Positions 38,446 to 48,100 of a stretch of 64,000 bases of DNA are shown piece by piece. Made by a program: the position numbers and the translations under genes. The notes under the pieces are model-generated. The model saw only the letters and a program-made list of their open reading frames with translations. It did no database searches and was not told where the DNA came from. The stretch lies in contig CAMZHV010000004.1 of assembly GCA_947307015.1 (NCBI GenBank), forward strand, positions 1 to 64,000, given 5' to 3'. This stretch comes from an uncultured Prevotellaceae bacterium (GTDB taxonomy: Bacteria > Bacteroidota > Bacteroidia > Bacteroidales > Bacteroidaceae). Position 1 is the first letter of the stretch. The number at the start of each line of letters is the position of its first letter.

Positions 38446-38489
38446 TAGTTCGGCGTTGGCAGAACGATTGTTCCGCCAGCGCCGAACTA
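38446..38489 (+). terminator. Strong hairpin after the FMN-binding gene
   Basis: TAGTTCGGCG (38446-38455) pairs with CGCCGAACTA (38480-38489), and an inner TGGC/GAAC to GTTC/GCCA stem extends it. It has no following T run, so it may be a processing or repeat element rather than a true intrinsic terminator. Confidence 0.5.
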
Positions 38490-38587
38490 CGTGCTAATAT
38501 ATGCTAATATTATTGATAAATATTGATGTTTCGTGTGCTCACTGTAACTTTTATAGGGTTTCGCGCGCGTGTAAAGAAAATTATTCG

Positions 38588-38595
38588 TACCTTTG
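38588..38595 (+). promoter_or_regulatory. -7 box for the hexuronate gene cluster
   Basis: TACCTTTG matches TAnnTTTG, 82 nt before the dehydrogenase ATG at 38677. The leader is G/C-rich near 38610-38640. Confidence 0.6.
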
Positions 38596-38676
38596 CGGGC
38601 GTAATCCCAGAGGTGTTCGCAAACGCCCCCTCGGGTGTCAATCGTGAAGAATAAGGTTTTAAAACTTCAGGATATA

Positions 38677-39693
38677 ATGAAAGCATTACAGATTTCTGAC
38701 ACAAAACAGCTTGATGTCATCGAGCTGTCAGCACCGTCGCCCGCTGCTGGTGAGGTGCTGCTACGCATCAATTACGTGGGCTTCTGCGGTTCCGACCTCA
38801 ACACCTATCGCGGTCGCAATGCCCTGGCTCTGAAGCCTGTCATCCCTGGCCATGAGATCAGCGCCATCGTGGAGAGGGTCGGGGAGGGCGTGCCCGCTAA
38901 GTTTCAGACGGGACAGGTCGTGACCGTAGATCCTTATACCGCTTGTGGCAACTGTCCCAGCTGTCGTCGCCGTCGCTTCAACGCCTGCCAGCACAACGAG
39001 ACTTTAGGTGTGCAGCGCCACGGCGCCATGCGCGAGTTCATCAGCGTGCCTTGGCAGAAGGTTATCCCTGCTGAGGGCTTAGCACCTCAGGATGTGGCTT
39101 TGATCGAGCCCATGAGTGTCGGCTTCCATGCTGTGGATCGCGGACAGGTGACGGATGCTGACACCGTGTTGGTCATCGGCTGCGGCATGATTGGCGTGGG
39201 TACTATCGTACGAGCCAGTCTGCGCGGCGCCACCGTTATCGCCATGGATCTCGACGACGAGAAACTCGCCTTAGCGCGAGAGTTGGGTGCTGCTGCCACA
39301 GTGAACAGTGGCACAGAGGATGTCCACGCACGCCTGCAGGAACTGACCGATGGCGCAGGTCCCGACGTGGTCATCGAAGCCGTGGGTGCAGTTCCCACTT
39401 ACAATACTGCTGTCAACGAGGTTGCCTTCACGGGTCGCATCGTCTGCATCGGCTACGCCCCTGGCGATGTGCCTCTGCCCACCCGCTTCTTCGTGCAGAA
39501 GGAGCTGGACATCCGAGGCTCGCGTAACGCTCTGCCTGATGATTTCCGCGCCGTCATCCGCTATCTGCGTCGCGGCCAGTGCCCCACTGAGAGATTGATC
39601 TCTGGTATCGTGGCACCCGAGGATGCCGCTGAAGCCATGGCCGACTGGGATGCTGCTCCCGGTAAGGTCTTCAGAATCTTAGTGAAATTTTAA
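38677..39693 (+). CDS. Zinc alcohol dehydrogenase, probable L-galactonate (or related aldonate) 5-dehydrogenase
   Basis: The 338-residue medium-chain dehydrogenase has the catalytic zinc region GFCGSDLNTYRG and GHEISAIVERVGEG. The structural zinc cysteines are CGNCPSCRRRRFNAC, and the NAD motif is VIGCGMIGVG. I chose ATG 38677, where homology begins (MKALQISDT). It precedes uxaB and uxaA. This mirrors E. coli, where LgoD oxidises L-galactonate to tagaturonate, which UxaB and UxaA then process. L-gulonate or another aldonate is possible. Confidence 0.8.
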   Translation: MKALQISDTKQLDVIELSAPSPAAGEVLLRINYVGFCGSDLNTYRGRNALALKPVIPGHEISAIVERVGEGVPAKFQTGQVVTVDPYTACGNCPSCRRRRFNACQHNETLGVQRHGAMREFISVPWQKVIPAEGLAPQDVALIEPMSVGFHAVDRGQVTDADTVLVIGCGMIGVGTIVRASLRGATVIAMDLDDEKLALARELGAAATVNSGTEDVHARLQELTDGAGPDVVIEAVGAVPTYNTAVNEVAFTGRIVCIGYAPGDVPLPTRFFVQKELDIRGSRNALPDDFRAVIRYLRRGQCPTERLISGIVAPEDAAEAMADWDAAPGKVFRILVKF

Positions 39694-39730
39694 TTGTCGC
39701 AATAACGTTATAACGTAATAACGAATAATC

Positions 39731-41209
39731 ATGCAACCCCTTAATTCTACCACCGCTCCCAAGACCCTCCGCCCCGAGCGCATCATACAGTTTGGCGAAG
39801 GGAACTTCCTTCGCGCATTCATCGACTGGATCGTGTGGCAGATGGACCAGCGCACCGACTTCGATGCTTCCGTCGTCATCGTACAGCCCATTGCACAGGG
39901 CATGGCCGACCGCCTGCAGGCACAGGACTGCCTTTACCACGTCAACTTGCAGGGACTCCTCGATGGCCAGTCCGTGAACTCCCTTGAACTCATCGACAGC
40001 GTCAGCCGTACCGTCAATCCTTACAATGACCATGCCGCCTTCTTGGCGCTGGCTGAGCAAAAGGACATCCGCTTTGTCATCTCCAATACTACCGAAGCTG
40101 GCATCGCCTTCGATCCTGCCTGCCGTTTGAATGACGCGCCGCCCTCTTCCTATCCTGGCAAGCTCACGCAGCTGCTCTATCATCGCTTCCGTGCCTTCAA
40201 CGGCGACCCGACAAAGGGCCTTATCATCTTCCCCTGCGAACTCATCTTCCAAAACGGTCATCACCTCGTGGATTGCATCCGTAAGTATATCGAGCTGTGG
40301 AAGGATGACTTCGGCGGTGACTATGAAGCTTTCCAACAATGGTTCGAGCAGGCATGTTTCGTATGCACCACGCTCGTCGACCGCATCGTGCCGGGCTTCC
40401 CGCGCAAGAATATTGATGCTATTCAGCAGAAGGTGGGGTATGCCGATCAGATGGTGGTACAGGCCGAGGCTTTTCACCTCTGGGTCATTGAGACGGCACC
40501 TAATCTGTCGTTGGAGCAGCTTGCCCGCGAGTTCCCTGCTGATAAGGCTGGCTTACATGTGGTGCTTACGCACGACGAGTCGCCGTACCACGAGCGTAAA
40601 GTGACATTGCTCAATGGCCCTCACACGGTGCTTTCGCCCGTGGCTTTCCTCGCTGGACTGAATATCGTTCGCGATGCCTGTCAGCATGAGGTTATCGGCC
40701 CCTTCATCCGCCGTGTGATGTATGAAGAGCTGTTGCCGACCCTGAACCTCCCCGAGGACGAGCTGCGCCGTTTTGCTGATGATGTGTTGGAACGCTTCTG
40801 CAATCCCTTCGTCGATCACCAGCTCACGAGCATCATGCTCAACAGCCTGCCCAAGTTCCAGACACGCGACCTGCCTGGCTTGAAGACGTACCTCGAACGG
40901 CGCGGCACACTGCCTAAGGGCATCGTCCTTGGCCTTGCCGCCATTTGCGTCTATTACCGAGGCGGACAGCGCGCCGACGGCACCCCCATCCAGCCCAACG
41001 ATGATCCCCGCATCATGCAGCTGCTCACGGATTTGTGGGCAACGGGCGACCCGAAGCAAGTTTCTGAAGGTGTCCTTGCCGCTCAGGACCTTATTTGGCA
41101 CGAGCACGGCGACCTCAACACCATTCCTGGCCTCACCGACCTCCTTGCCGAGTGCATCGCCAGCATCCTCGGACAAGGCATGATGGAGACCGTCAGGACT
41201 CTGAAATAA
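39731..41209 (+). CDS. uxaB: Tagaturonate reductase (altronate oxidoreductase)
   Basis: UxaB reduces D-tagaturonate to D-altronate with NADH. The 492-residue protein belongs to the mannitol dehydrogenase family, with IIQFGEGNFLRAFIDWI (nucleotide-binding start), FPCELIFQNGHHL and DRIVPGFPRKN, plus the C-terminal catalytic helix domain (NPFVDHQLTSIMLNSLPKF). It lies between the dehydrogenase and uxaA in one transcription unit. Confidence 0.93.
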   Translation: MQPLNSTTAPKTLRPERIIQFGEGNFLRAFIDWIVWQMDQRTDFDASVVIVQPIAQGMADRLQAQDCLYHVNLQGLLDGQSVNSLELIDSVSRTVNPYNDHAAFLALAEQKDIRFVISNTTEAGIAFDPACRLNDAPPSSYPGKLTQLLYHRFRAFNGDPTKGLIIFPCELIFQNGHHLVDCIRKYIELWKDDFGGDYEAFQQWFEQACFVCTTLVDRIVPGFPRKNIDAIQQKVGYADQMVVQAEAFHLWVIETAPNLSLEQLAREFPADKAGLHVVLTHDESPYHERKVTLLNGPHTVLSPVAFLAGLNIVRDACQHEVIGPFIRRVMYEELLPTLNLPEDELRRFADDVLERFCNPFVDHQLTSIMLNSLPKFQTRDLPGLKTYLERRGTLPKGIVLGLAAICVYYRGGQRADGTPIQPNDDPRIMQLLTDLWATGDPKQVSEGVLAAQDLIWHEHGDLNTIPGLTDLLAECIASILGQGMMETVRTLK

Positions 41210-41221
41210 AACCTTTTGTCC

Positions 41222-41320
41222 ATGGCTACTTGGTGCAATAATAAGCGCTGGTACATTACTCCCGAAGCGTTGGCACAGTATCTCGAAGAGCGAAGGAAAG
41301 CAAAACAACAGAAGTCATGA
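41222..41320 (+). CDS. Small 32-residue protein coupled to uxaA
   Basis: An ATG at 41222, 12 nt after the uxaB stop, opens a frame starting MATWCNNKRWYITPEALAQY and ending in a basic tail. Its stop codon overlaps the uxaA start as ATGA. The placement between two pathway genes and the exact coupling support a real gene or a translational leader. It has one Cys, two Trp and a Lys/Arg/Gln-rich C-terminus. I do not recognise the family. Confidence 0.5.
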   Translation: MATWCNNKRWYITPEALAQYLEERRKAKQQKS

Positions 41321-42834
41321 AAGAAGTAATGCAGATTCATCCCGCCGACACCGTGGCGGTGGCCTTGCAAACGCGTCCGGGTATCCCCGCAGGTCATAAG
41401 TTCGCCCTGCGTGACATCGCCGAAGGCGAGGATGTCATCAAATACGGCTACCCCATCGGTCATGCGCTGCGTCCCATCCGTAAAGGCGAGTTGGTGGATC
41501 ATCATAATCTCGCAACGAATCTCAGCGGGACGGTGGATTATAGTAGCATAAAGCCGGATGCTTCCTCCCTCGCTCGGCTCGAAGAGACGCTTGACCCTTC
41601 AAGAACAGAGAGAGCTGTGGAAGCGTCTCCTACCTTTTTGGGTTACCTCCGTTCCGATGGTCAGGTAGGCATCCGCAACGATATTTGGGTCATCCCTACT
41701 GTCGGCTGCGTCAATGGGATATGTCGGCAGATTGTGGAAAGGGCCAAGGCAGGGGGAGTGTCTTCTGTTCTCTATTTCCCTCACAACTACGGCTGCTCAC
41801 AGCTTGGCGATGACCATGAGAACACGCGAAAGATTCTGCGTGATATGGTACTGCATCCCAATGCGGGCGGCGTACTCGTTGTCGGTCTTGGTTGCGAGAA
41901 CAACCAGCCGCGCGACTTTGAGGCTATGCTGGGCAACTACGACCGCCAGCGCATCCGCTTCCTCGTCTGTCAGGAGGTCGAGGGCGATGAGGTTGAGGCT
42001 GGTGTGCAGGTTGTCAAGGAACTCTACGAGCAGGCACAGACTTTTACGCGCGTGCCCGTACCGCTCTCCAAGCTTCGCGTAGGACTGAAGTGCGGTGGCT
42101 CGGATGGTTTCTCAGGTATCACGGCCAACCCGTTGCTTGGCGCCTTCACCGACTTTCTCTGCACGAAGGTTGGCGGTACAGCCATTCTTACTGAAGTGCC
42201 TGAAATGTTTGGTGCCGAGACCATCCTCATGCGCCGCGCTGTCTCTGACGAAGTGCTGCAGGACATCATCCGCCTCATCAACGACTTCAAGGAATACTAC
42301 ATCAGCCACGGCCAGCCCGTAGGCGAGAACCCTTCGCCCGGCAACAAAGCCGGGGGTATCTCCACCCTTGAAGAGAAAGCGCTCGGATGTACGCAGAAAG
42401 CCGGCTCCGCACCAGTCGTCGGCGTATTGGGTTATGGAGACCGCCTCAATCCTCCAAAAGCAACCAACTCCTCCCCCTTGGGGGAGGCCGGGAGGGGGCT
42501 TTACCTCCTCTCCGCTCCTGGCAACGACCTTGTGGCCTCTACCGCCCTCGCTGCTGCCGGCTGCCAACTCGTCCTCTTCACCACTGGTCGCGGCACGCCT
42601 TTCTCCACTTTCGTGCCAACGCTGAAGGTCAGCACGAACAGCGACCTCGCCCGTCGCAAGCCGCAGTGGATAGACTTCGATGCTGGTGTCTTGCTCGAAG
42701 ATTTGCCGATGGATGAGCTCCTTCAGCGTTTCATCGCCTACATCATCGAAGTCGCTTCGGGGCATCAACAGACCACCGCCGAGCACCACGGCAACGCTGA
42801 GTTTGCCATCTTCAAGACTGGGGTTACATTGTGA
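41317..42834 (+). CDS. uxaA: Altronate dehydratase
   Basis: UxaA dehydrates D-altronate to 2-keto-3-deoxygluconate. The 505-residue protein has the N-terminal SAF domain (MQIHPADTVAVAL, KYGYPIGHALRPI) and the catalytic domain (VGCVNGICRQI, FPHNYGCSQLGDDH, GLKCGGSDGFSGITANPLLG, FTTGRGTPFSTFVPT). Residues around NSSPLGEAGRG are encoded by a type C palindromic repeat (42466-42515) that interrupts the conserved GYGD...LLSAPGND region without shifting the frame. The start overlaps the small upstream gene. Confidence 0.95.
   Translation: MKEVMQIHPADTVAVALQTRPGIPAGHKFALRDIAEGEDVIKYGYPIGHALRPIRKGELVDHHNLATNLSGTVDYSSIKPDASSLARLEETLDPSRTERAVEASPTFLGYLRSDGQVGIRNDIWVIPTVGCVNGICRQIVERAKAGGVSSVLYFPHNYGCSQLGDDHENTRKILRDMVLHPNAGGVLVVGLGCENNQPRDFEAMLGNYDRQRIRFLVCQEVEGDEVEAGVQVVKELYEQAQTFTRVPVPLSKLRVGLKCGGSDGFSGITANPLLGAFTDFLCTKVGGTAILTEVPEMFGAETILMRRAVSDEVLQDIIRLINDFKEYYISHGQPVGENPSPGNKAGGISTLEEKALGCTQKAGSAPVVGVLGYGDRLNPPKATNSSPLGEAGRGLYLLSAPGNDLVASTALAAAGCQLVLFTTGRGTPFSTFVPTLKVSTNSDLARRKPQWIDFDAGVLLEDLPMDELLQRFIAYIIEVASGHQQTTAEHHGNAEFAIFKTGVTL
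42466..42515 (-). repeat. GC-rich repeat, type C, inside uxaA
   Basis: On the minus strand GTAAAGCCCCCTCCCGGCC followed by a CTCCCCCAAGGGGGAG palindrome. It is related to copies in fucI and GH92. It is translated as part of UxaA. Confidence 0.82.
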
Positions 42835-42835
42835 T

Positions 42836-42885
42836 GAAGAGTGAAAAGTGAACAATGAAAAGTGAAAAATGAAAAGTGAACAATG
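42836..42885 (+). repeat. Purine-rich spacer repeat containing the tex start
   Basis: GAAAAGTGAACAATG units are repeated about three times between uxaA and tex. The tex ATG (42883) is the ATG of the last unit, so initiation occurs within the repeat. Confidence 0.65.
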
Positions 42886-45084
42886 GAAAATACAGGAACA
42901 AGCCTATTTGCTAAGCTCATAGCTGAGCGTCTCGGCCTGCGCGAACGTCAGGTGGAGGGCACGCTCACCCTTCTCGACGACGGCGCTACCATCCCCTTCA
43001 TCGCCCGCTACCGCAAGGAACGCACGGGAGCCCTCGACGAGGTGCAGATAGCAGCCATCGCCGAACAGAACGACCGCCTCAAGGAGTTGGCTAAGCGCAA
43101 AGAGACCATCACCAAGACCATCACTGAACAGGAGAAGATGACACCCGAACTTGAGGCACGCATCGCTGCCTGCTGGGACGCTACCGAGCTCGAAGATCTC
43201 TATCTGCCCTATAAACCCAAGCGTCGCACACGTGCGCAGGCGGCTCGCGAACAGGGTCTCGAACCGTTGGCGCTCATGCTCATACGAGGCGAACAGAACC
43301 CTGAGCGTGCCGCACAGCGTTTCATCTCTGATGCTGTCGCCACCATCGAGGATGCCTTGCGTGGTGCTCAGGACATCATCGCCGAGATGGTCAGTGAGGA
43401 TGAGCGCAGCCGACAGACCGTCCGTGGCACTTTCCGTCGCACAGCATATATCACGTCGAAGGTCGTCAAAGCCAAGGCCGACACCGATGAGGCGCAGAAG
43501 TTCTCCGACTATTTCGACTGGAGCGAGCCCCTCAAGCGTTGCTCCTCCCATCGTCTTCTGGCCATGCGTCGCGGCGAGGCTGAAGGTATTCTCCGCGTCA
43601 GCATCACCGTGGATGACGACGAATGTATAGAGAAGCTGCAAAGGCAGTGGAACACCCGCCCCCAGAGCTCTTCCGCCAGGGAGGGGAGAGGTTGCGCGAT
43701 GTTGGTTGCTGAGGCTGTTGCCGACGGTTACAAGCGGTTGCTCTGCCCTTCCATTGAGAATGAGTTTGCGGCCTCCAGCAAAGAGTGCGCCGACGAGGAA
43801 GCCATCCGTGTTTTCGCCGAGAATCTGCGTCAGCTGCTCCTCGGAGCGCCTCTTGGTCAGAAGCGCGTCATGGGCATAGATCCTGGCTTCCGCACGGGCT
43901 GCAAGGTTGTATGCTTGGATGCACAGGGCAATCTCCTTCATCACGAAGCCATCTTCCCGCATCCCCCTGTGCGCAAGCCTGCCGAGGCCGCCGATGCCCT
44001 TGCCTCGATGATTCGTCGCTACAAGATAGAAGCCATTGCCATAGGCAACGGCACCGCCAGCCGCGAGACAAAAGGATTTGTGGAGATGGTCGTGAAGGAA
44101 CTTAGCGCAGCCGCTTCCCCCGCTCACAAGGAGGAGCCGGGGGTTGGGCTTTATGTTGTTTCCGAGGACGGCGCATCCGTATATTCCGCCTCCAAGGTGG
44201 CGCGCGACGAGTTTCCCGATGAAGATGTCACCGTGCGTGGCGCCGTCAGCATCGGACGCCGTCTGATGGACCCGCTGGCCGAGCTTGTCAAAATAGATCC
44301 CAAGAGCATTGGTGTAGGGCAGTACCAGCATGATGTTGATCAGACGAAGCTCAAGCGTAGCCTCGACCAGACCGTAGAGAGCTGTGTCAACAGCGTAGGC
44401 GTGAACCTCAACACCGCTTCCGTACATCTGCTTACCTATGTCAGCGGCCTTGGGCCGACATTGGCCAAGAACATCGTTGATTACCGCCGCGAAAACGGTG
44501 CCTTCACCTCACGTGCCCAGCTCAAGAAGGTGCCGCGCCTCGGGCCTGCCGCCTTCGAGCAATGTGCCGGCTTCCTGCGCATTGCCGATGCCAAGAACCC
44601 GCTCGACAACAGCGCCGTACACCCCGAGCGCTATGCCCTCGTAGAGCAGATTGCTAAGGATCAAGGCTGCAAGGTCATCGATCTCATCCAACAGAAAGAC
44701 ATTCGCGCACGCGTAGATATAAAGAGGTATGTCAGTGCCGATGTTGGGCTTCCTACTTTAACCGACATCATGCAAGAATTAGAGAAGCCTGGTCGCGACC
44801 CGCGTGAGGCGCTCGAGGAGTTTGAGTTCGACAGCCGTGTCACTTCCATCGACGACCTTGTGCCCGGCATGGAGCTCCCCGGCATTGTCACCAACATCAC
44901 CAACTTCGGTGCTTTCGTTGACATCGGCGTGCATCAGGATGGCCTCGTACACATCTCGCAACTTGCCGACAAATACGTCAGCCATCCTACTGACGTCGTT
45001 CATCTTCATCAGCATGTCCGCGTGCGGGTCACCGAAGTCGATCGCTGCCGTTCGCGTATTTCCCTCTCCATGCGTACCGCATGA
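42883..45084 (+). CDS. tex: Transcription accessory protein Tex
   Basis: Tex is a conserved RNA-binding transcription factor. The 733-residue protein has the N-terminal helical region (TIPFIARYRKERTGALDE), a YqgF/RNase H-like domain (MGIDPGFRTGCKVVCLD), helix-hairpin-helix segments (GLGPTLAKNIVDYRRENG) and a C-terminal S1 domain (GIVTNITNFGAFVDIGVHQD). Two insertions are not part of the family: SSSAREGRG near residue 265, and PAHKEEPGVG near residue 412, the latter from a type B repeat at 44104-44153. Confidence 0.95.
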   Translation: MENTGTSLFAKLIAERLGLRERQVEGTLTLLDDGATIPFIARYRKERTGALDEVQIAAIAEQNDRLKELAKRKETITKTITEQEKMTPELEARIAACWDATELEDLYLPYKPKRRTRAQAAREQGLEPLALMLIRGEQNPERAAQRFISDAVATIEDALRGAQDIIAEMVSEDERSRQTVRGTFRRTAYITSKVVKAKADTDEAQKFSDYFDWSEPLKRCSSHRLLAMRRGEAEGILRVSITVDDDECIEKLQRQWNTRPQSSSAREGRGCAMLVAEAVADGYKRLLCPSIENEFAASSKECADEEAIRVFAENLRQLLLGAPLGQKRVMGIDPGFRTGCKVVCLDAQGNLLHHEAIFPHPPVRKPAEAADALASMIRRYKIEAIAIGNGTASRETKGFVEMVVKELSAAASPAHKEEPGVGLYVVSEDGASVYSASKVARDEFPDEDVTVRGAVSIGRRLMDPLAELVKIDPKSIGVGQYQHDVDQTKLKRSLDQTVESCVNSVGVNLNTASVHLLTYVSGLGPTLAKNIVDYRRENGAFTSRAQLKKVPRLGPAAFEQCAGFLRIADAKNPLDNSAVHPERYALVEQIAKDQGCKVIDLIQQKDIRARVDIKRYVSADVGLPTLTDIMQELEKPGRDPREALEEFEFDSRVTSIDDLVPGMELPGIVTNITNFGAFVDIGVHQDGLVHISQLADKYVSHPTDVVHLHQHVRVRVTEVDRCRSRISLSMRTA
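44104..44153 (-). repeat. GC-rich repeat, type B, inside tex
   Basis: On the minus strand it reads AAGCCCAACCCCCGG, CTCCTCCTTGTGAGCGGGGG and AAGCGGCTGCGC, a diverged version of the 20091-20143 copy. It is translated in Tex. Confidence 0.78.
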
Positions 45085-45118
45085 CGCTGAGGCTCTGCGA
45101 GCTGTTCCCTTGCAAACA

Positions 45119-48100
45119 TCAGTCACCCATAGCCTTCTGGTATTCTTGCCAGAGGGCATCAATGGTATGACCAGGTCCGAGGGCGTAGGCGACAGCACCG
45201 TCCCATGACCAAGGGATGACTTCGCGGCAGGAGCGGTTCATCTTGCGGATGAAGTCAGAATCTTTGTTCTCACGTACCCAGTTGAAGAAATAGCCGATGT
45301 AGCGGTAGCCGTCATGGTAGCTGCCGCCCTTGGGACGGTCTTTCTCGCCATGGAAGCCGCCGCAGGCCACGCGCACGGCATCGGCAGTGCCTTCAACCAT
45401 CTCCCAAACCGCCTTGTTGGAGCCTCCGTAGGGGCCTATGCCCTGCGGTTCGAGCTGGAAGGCGTGTGTCAGCTCATGGAGCAGCACGCCGCGCGTTTCG
45501 AAGTCCACACGGGCGGTGTCGTTGTTCGCGAAGGAGCGCTCGATATGTCCTGTAGTGTAGGTGATGCTTACATTGCCGTCGTCGCCGTCCTTCCACGAGA
45601 CACCATCTGCGTTGCGCAGCACATAGTCGAGGTGATGGAGCACGGGCATACTGTCTTCGGGCGTAAAATAGAGGCAACGCATGACTTCGCGCGCCACGCT
45701 GCGGATGTAAGGATCGGGCTCGGGGATGAGGGCGTGATAGATGGCTGAACCCTTCGTGGAGGACGCTCGGTCGTGGAAGTCGATGGCCAGTAAATGCTTG
45801 TTCCATTGGCGATCCTCGTCGGTGAGATCGGTGCTCATACGTCGTGCGATGGAGGCGCTGGCTGACTGTATCTCGTCGGAGAGTGAGTAAGGCTTTTCGG
45901 CGGGCGCGAGGCCACGGCGCGTGTTGGGCTTCGAAGCCATGTCAAACTCTAACGTACATCCTTGCATGAGCTGGCTGTGGGTGATGTAAAGCTTGGAATA
46001 GGGCTGTCCGTTGAGGCGTACGGACTTGACGTAACAGTTCTTGTCGCTGACCTTGGGCGCACGGATCTCGATGTTTTTTCCGTTTTCAAGCGTCACCTTC
46101 ATGTAAGGAAGATAGGGCGCACCGAGGACGTACTGCTCGGAGCCGGGGCAGACGGGATAAAAGCCCATGGCGGTGAAGATGTACCACGCGGACATCTGAC
46201 CACAGTCGTCGTTGCCTCCAAGGCCGCGGATGTGGTTGCGGTACATCTTGTTCATGATGGTGCGCAGCCATTGCTGCGTTTTCCATGGAGTAGATGTCCA
46301 GGCGTAGAGGTAGGGCACGTGGTGGCTGGGCTCGTTGCCGTGGACGTAGCCTCCGACGAGACATTCTGCGGTGATGTCCTCATTATCTTCGTAGTACTTC
46401 GCAGGCAGGTTCATCTCGAAGAGCTGGTTGAGCTTGTCGAGGAAAGCGCCCTCGCCGCCCATACATTGTATCAATCCGCGTACGTCATGCGGTACATGGA
46501 AAGAAAAGTTCCAGGCGTTGCCCTCGATGAAGCCCTCGCCGTAGGTCTGGTAGGGGTCGAGGTCGGCTTTGAACTGACCGTTGCGGTAGCGTGGCGACGC
46601 GAAGCCGCGTGTGGGATCAAAGGTGTTGCGGTAGTTTTGTGCGCGCTCCATGAACTCGCGGGCAATATCGTCGCGATGCAGCTGGCGGGCTGCACGGTAG
46701 ATGGTCCAGTCGTCGTAGGCGTATTCAAGGGTATTGGAGGCTGCCGTGCCGTCGTGGTCGTAGGTGCAATAGCCGAAGCGACGGTAGTCGGCAAGCGTCG
46801 GCAGGTAACGGTTGTTGGCTGTGGCCACCATGGCGTCCAGCGCTGCCTTTTCCCATTCTCCTCCCAGATGACCAGCTTCACCAGTCTTCCCCCCTTGGGG
46901 GGATAAGAGGGGGGCTTTAACGATTGCATCGGCCAGCACGCTGACGGCATGGTAGCCCGTCATGCACCATCCTTCGTTGCCCATCAGGCTCCACACAGGT
47001 AGCATACCAACGATATTCTGCTTCTGATGGGCAATCATCGACTGCACCATATTGGTGTTGCGCGAAGGCTTGAGCAGGCCCAACAAAGGATGCTCGGCGC
47101 GGTAGGTGTCCCAAATGGAGAAGACGGTGTAGTTGTCAAAGCCCTCGGCGATGTGTATGTTGCCGTCGAGGCCGCGATAGTGACGGTCCACATCCATGTA
47201 GATGGAGGGATTGATCATCGTGTGGTAGAGCGAGGTGTAGAGCATAGCTTTCTGGTCGGCGGTGCCTTCGCAGTCGATGACGGCAAGCTCGCGCTCCCAT
47301 TCCTGCCTTGTCTTTGCCGCGATTTCATCAAAGCTCTTTCCTGCTGCCTCAGCTGCGAGGTTCAGCTTCGCACCTTCTGTGGAGACGGCGGAGAGCGCGA
47401 CTTTGACGGTTAAAGCCTCACCCCCGCTGAACTCGAAATAAGCGACGACATTACGGCCTGCGATGTCGGGGAAATTGTTGTGGATGTCAAACTTACCCCA
47501 GAAGCCACCGTAGGGCTCACGCTTGCGGTCGCGATAGCCATAGTTGGCGACGGGTTGGCTGAAAGAGATGGCGAAATAGGTGTAGTTGGAGCGCGCCCAA
47601 CCATCGGTGATGCGATATCCAGTGATGAGCGTGTCGTTCTCCACCCGTAGCGATGACCATAGCACCTTGCCGTCGTAGTTGTATATGCCGTGCGTCAGGT
47701 CCACGATGATACGTTGGCAGTCGGCATCGGAAGGATAAGTATAACAATGTACGCCCACGCGCGGGGTAGCGGTGAGCTGTGCGCGCACGCCATTATCGGC
47801 CAATGTCACCTCATAGTAGCCCGGTCGCGCCTGCTCTGTGTCGTGCGAGAAACGCTGCCGGTAGCCGCCGTCGGGATTGTCGCTGGTGCCGGGGTTCAGC
47901 TGCAATGGCCCCGTCTGCGGCATGATCAGGACGTCTCCGAGATCGGAATGTCCCGTGCCGCTGAGGTGCGTGTGGCTGAAGCCCACAATGGTGTTGTCTG
48001 TGTGCTGGTAGCCGGCGCAGTACTCATAGACTTTCCCTTGATAGTGGCCGTCCACGTTGTGGGGTATGGTGTCGGTGTCGGGCGAGAGCTGCACGAGGCC

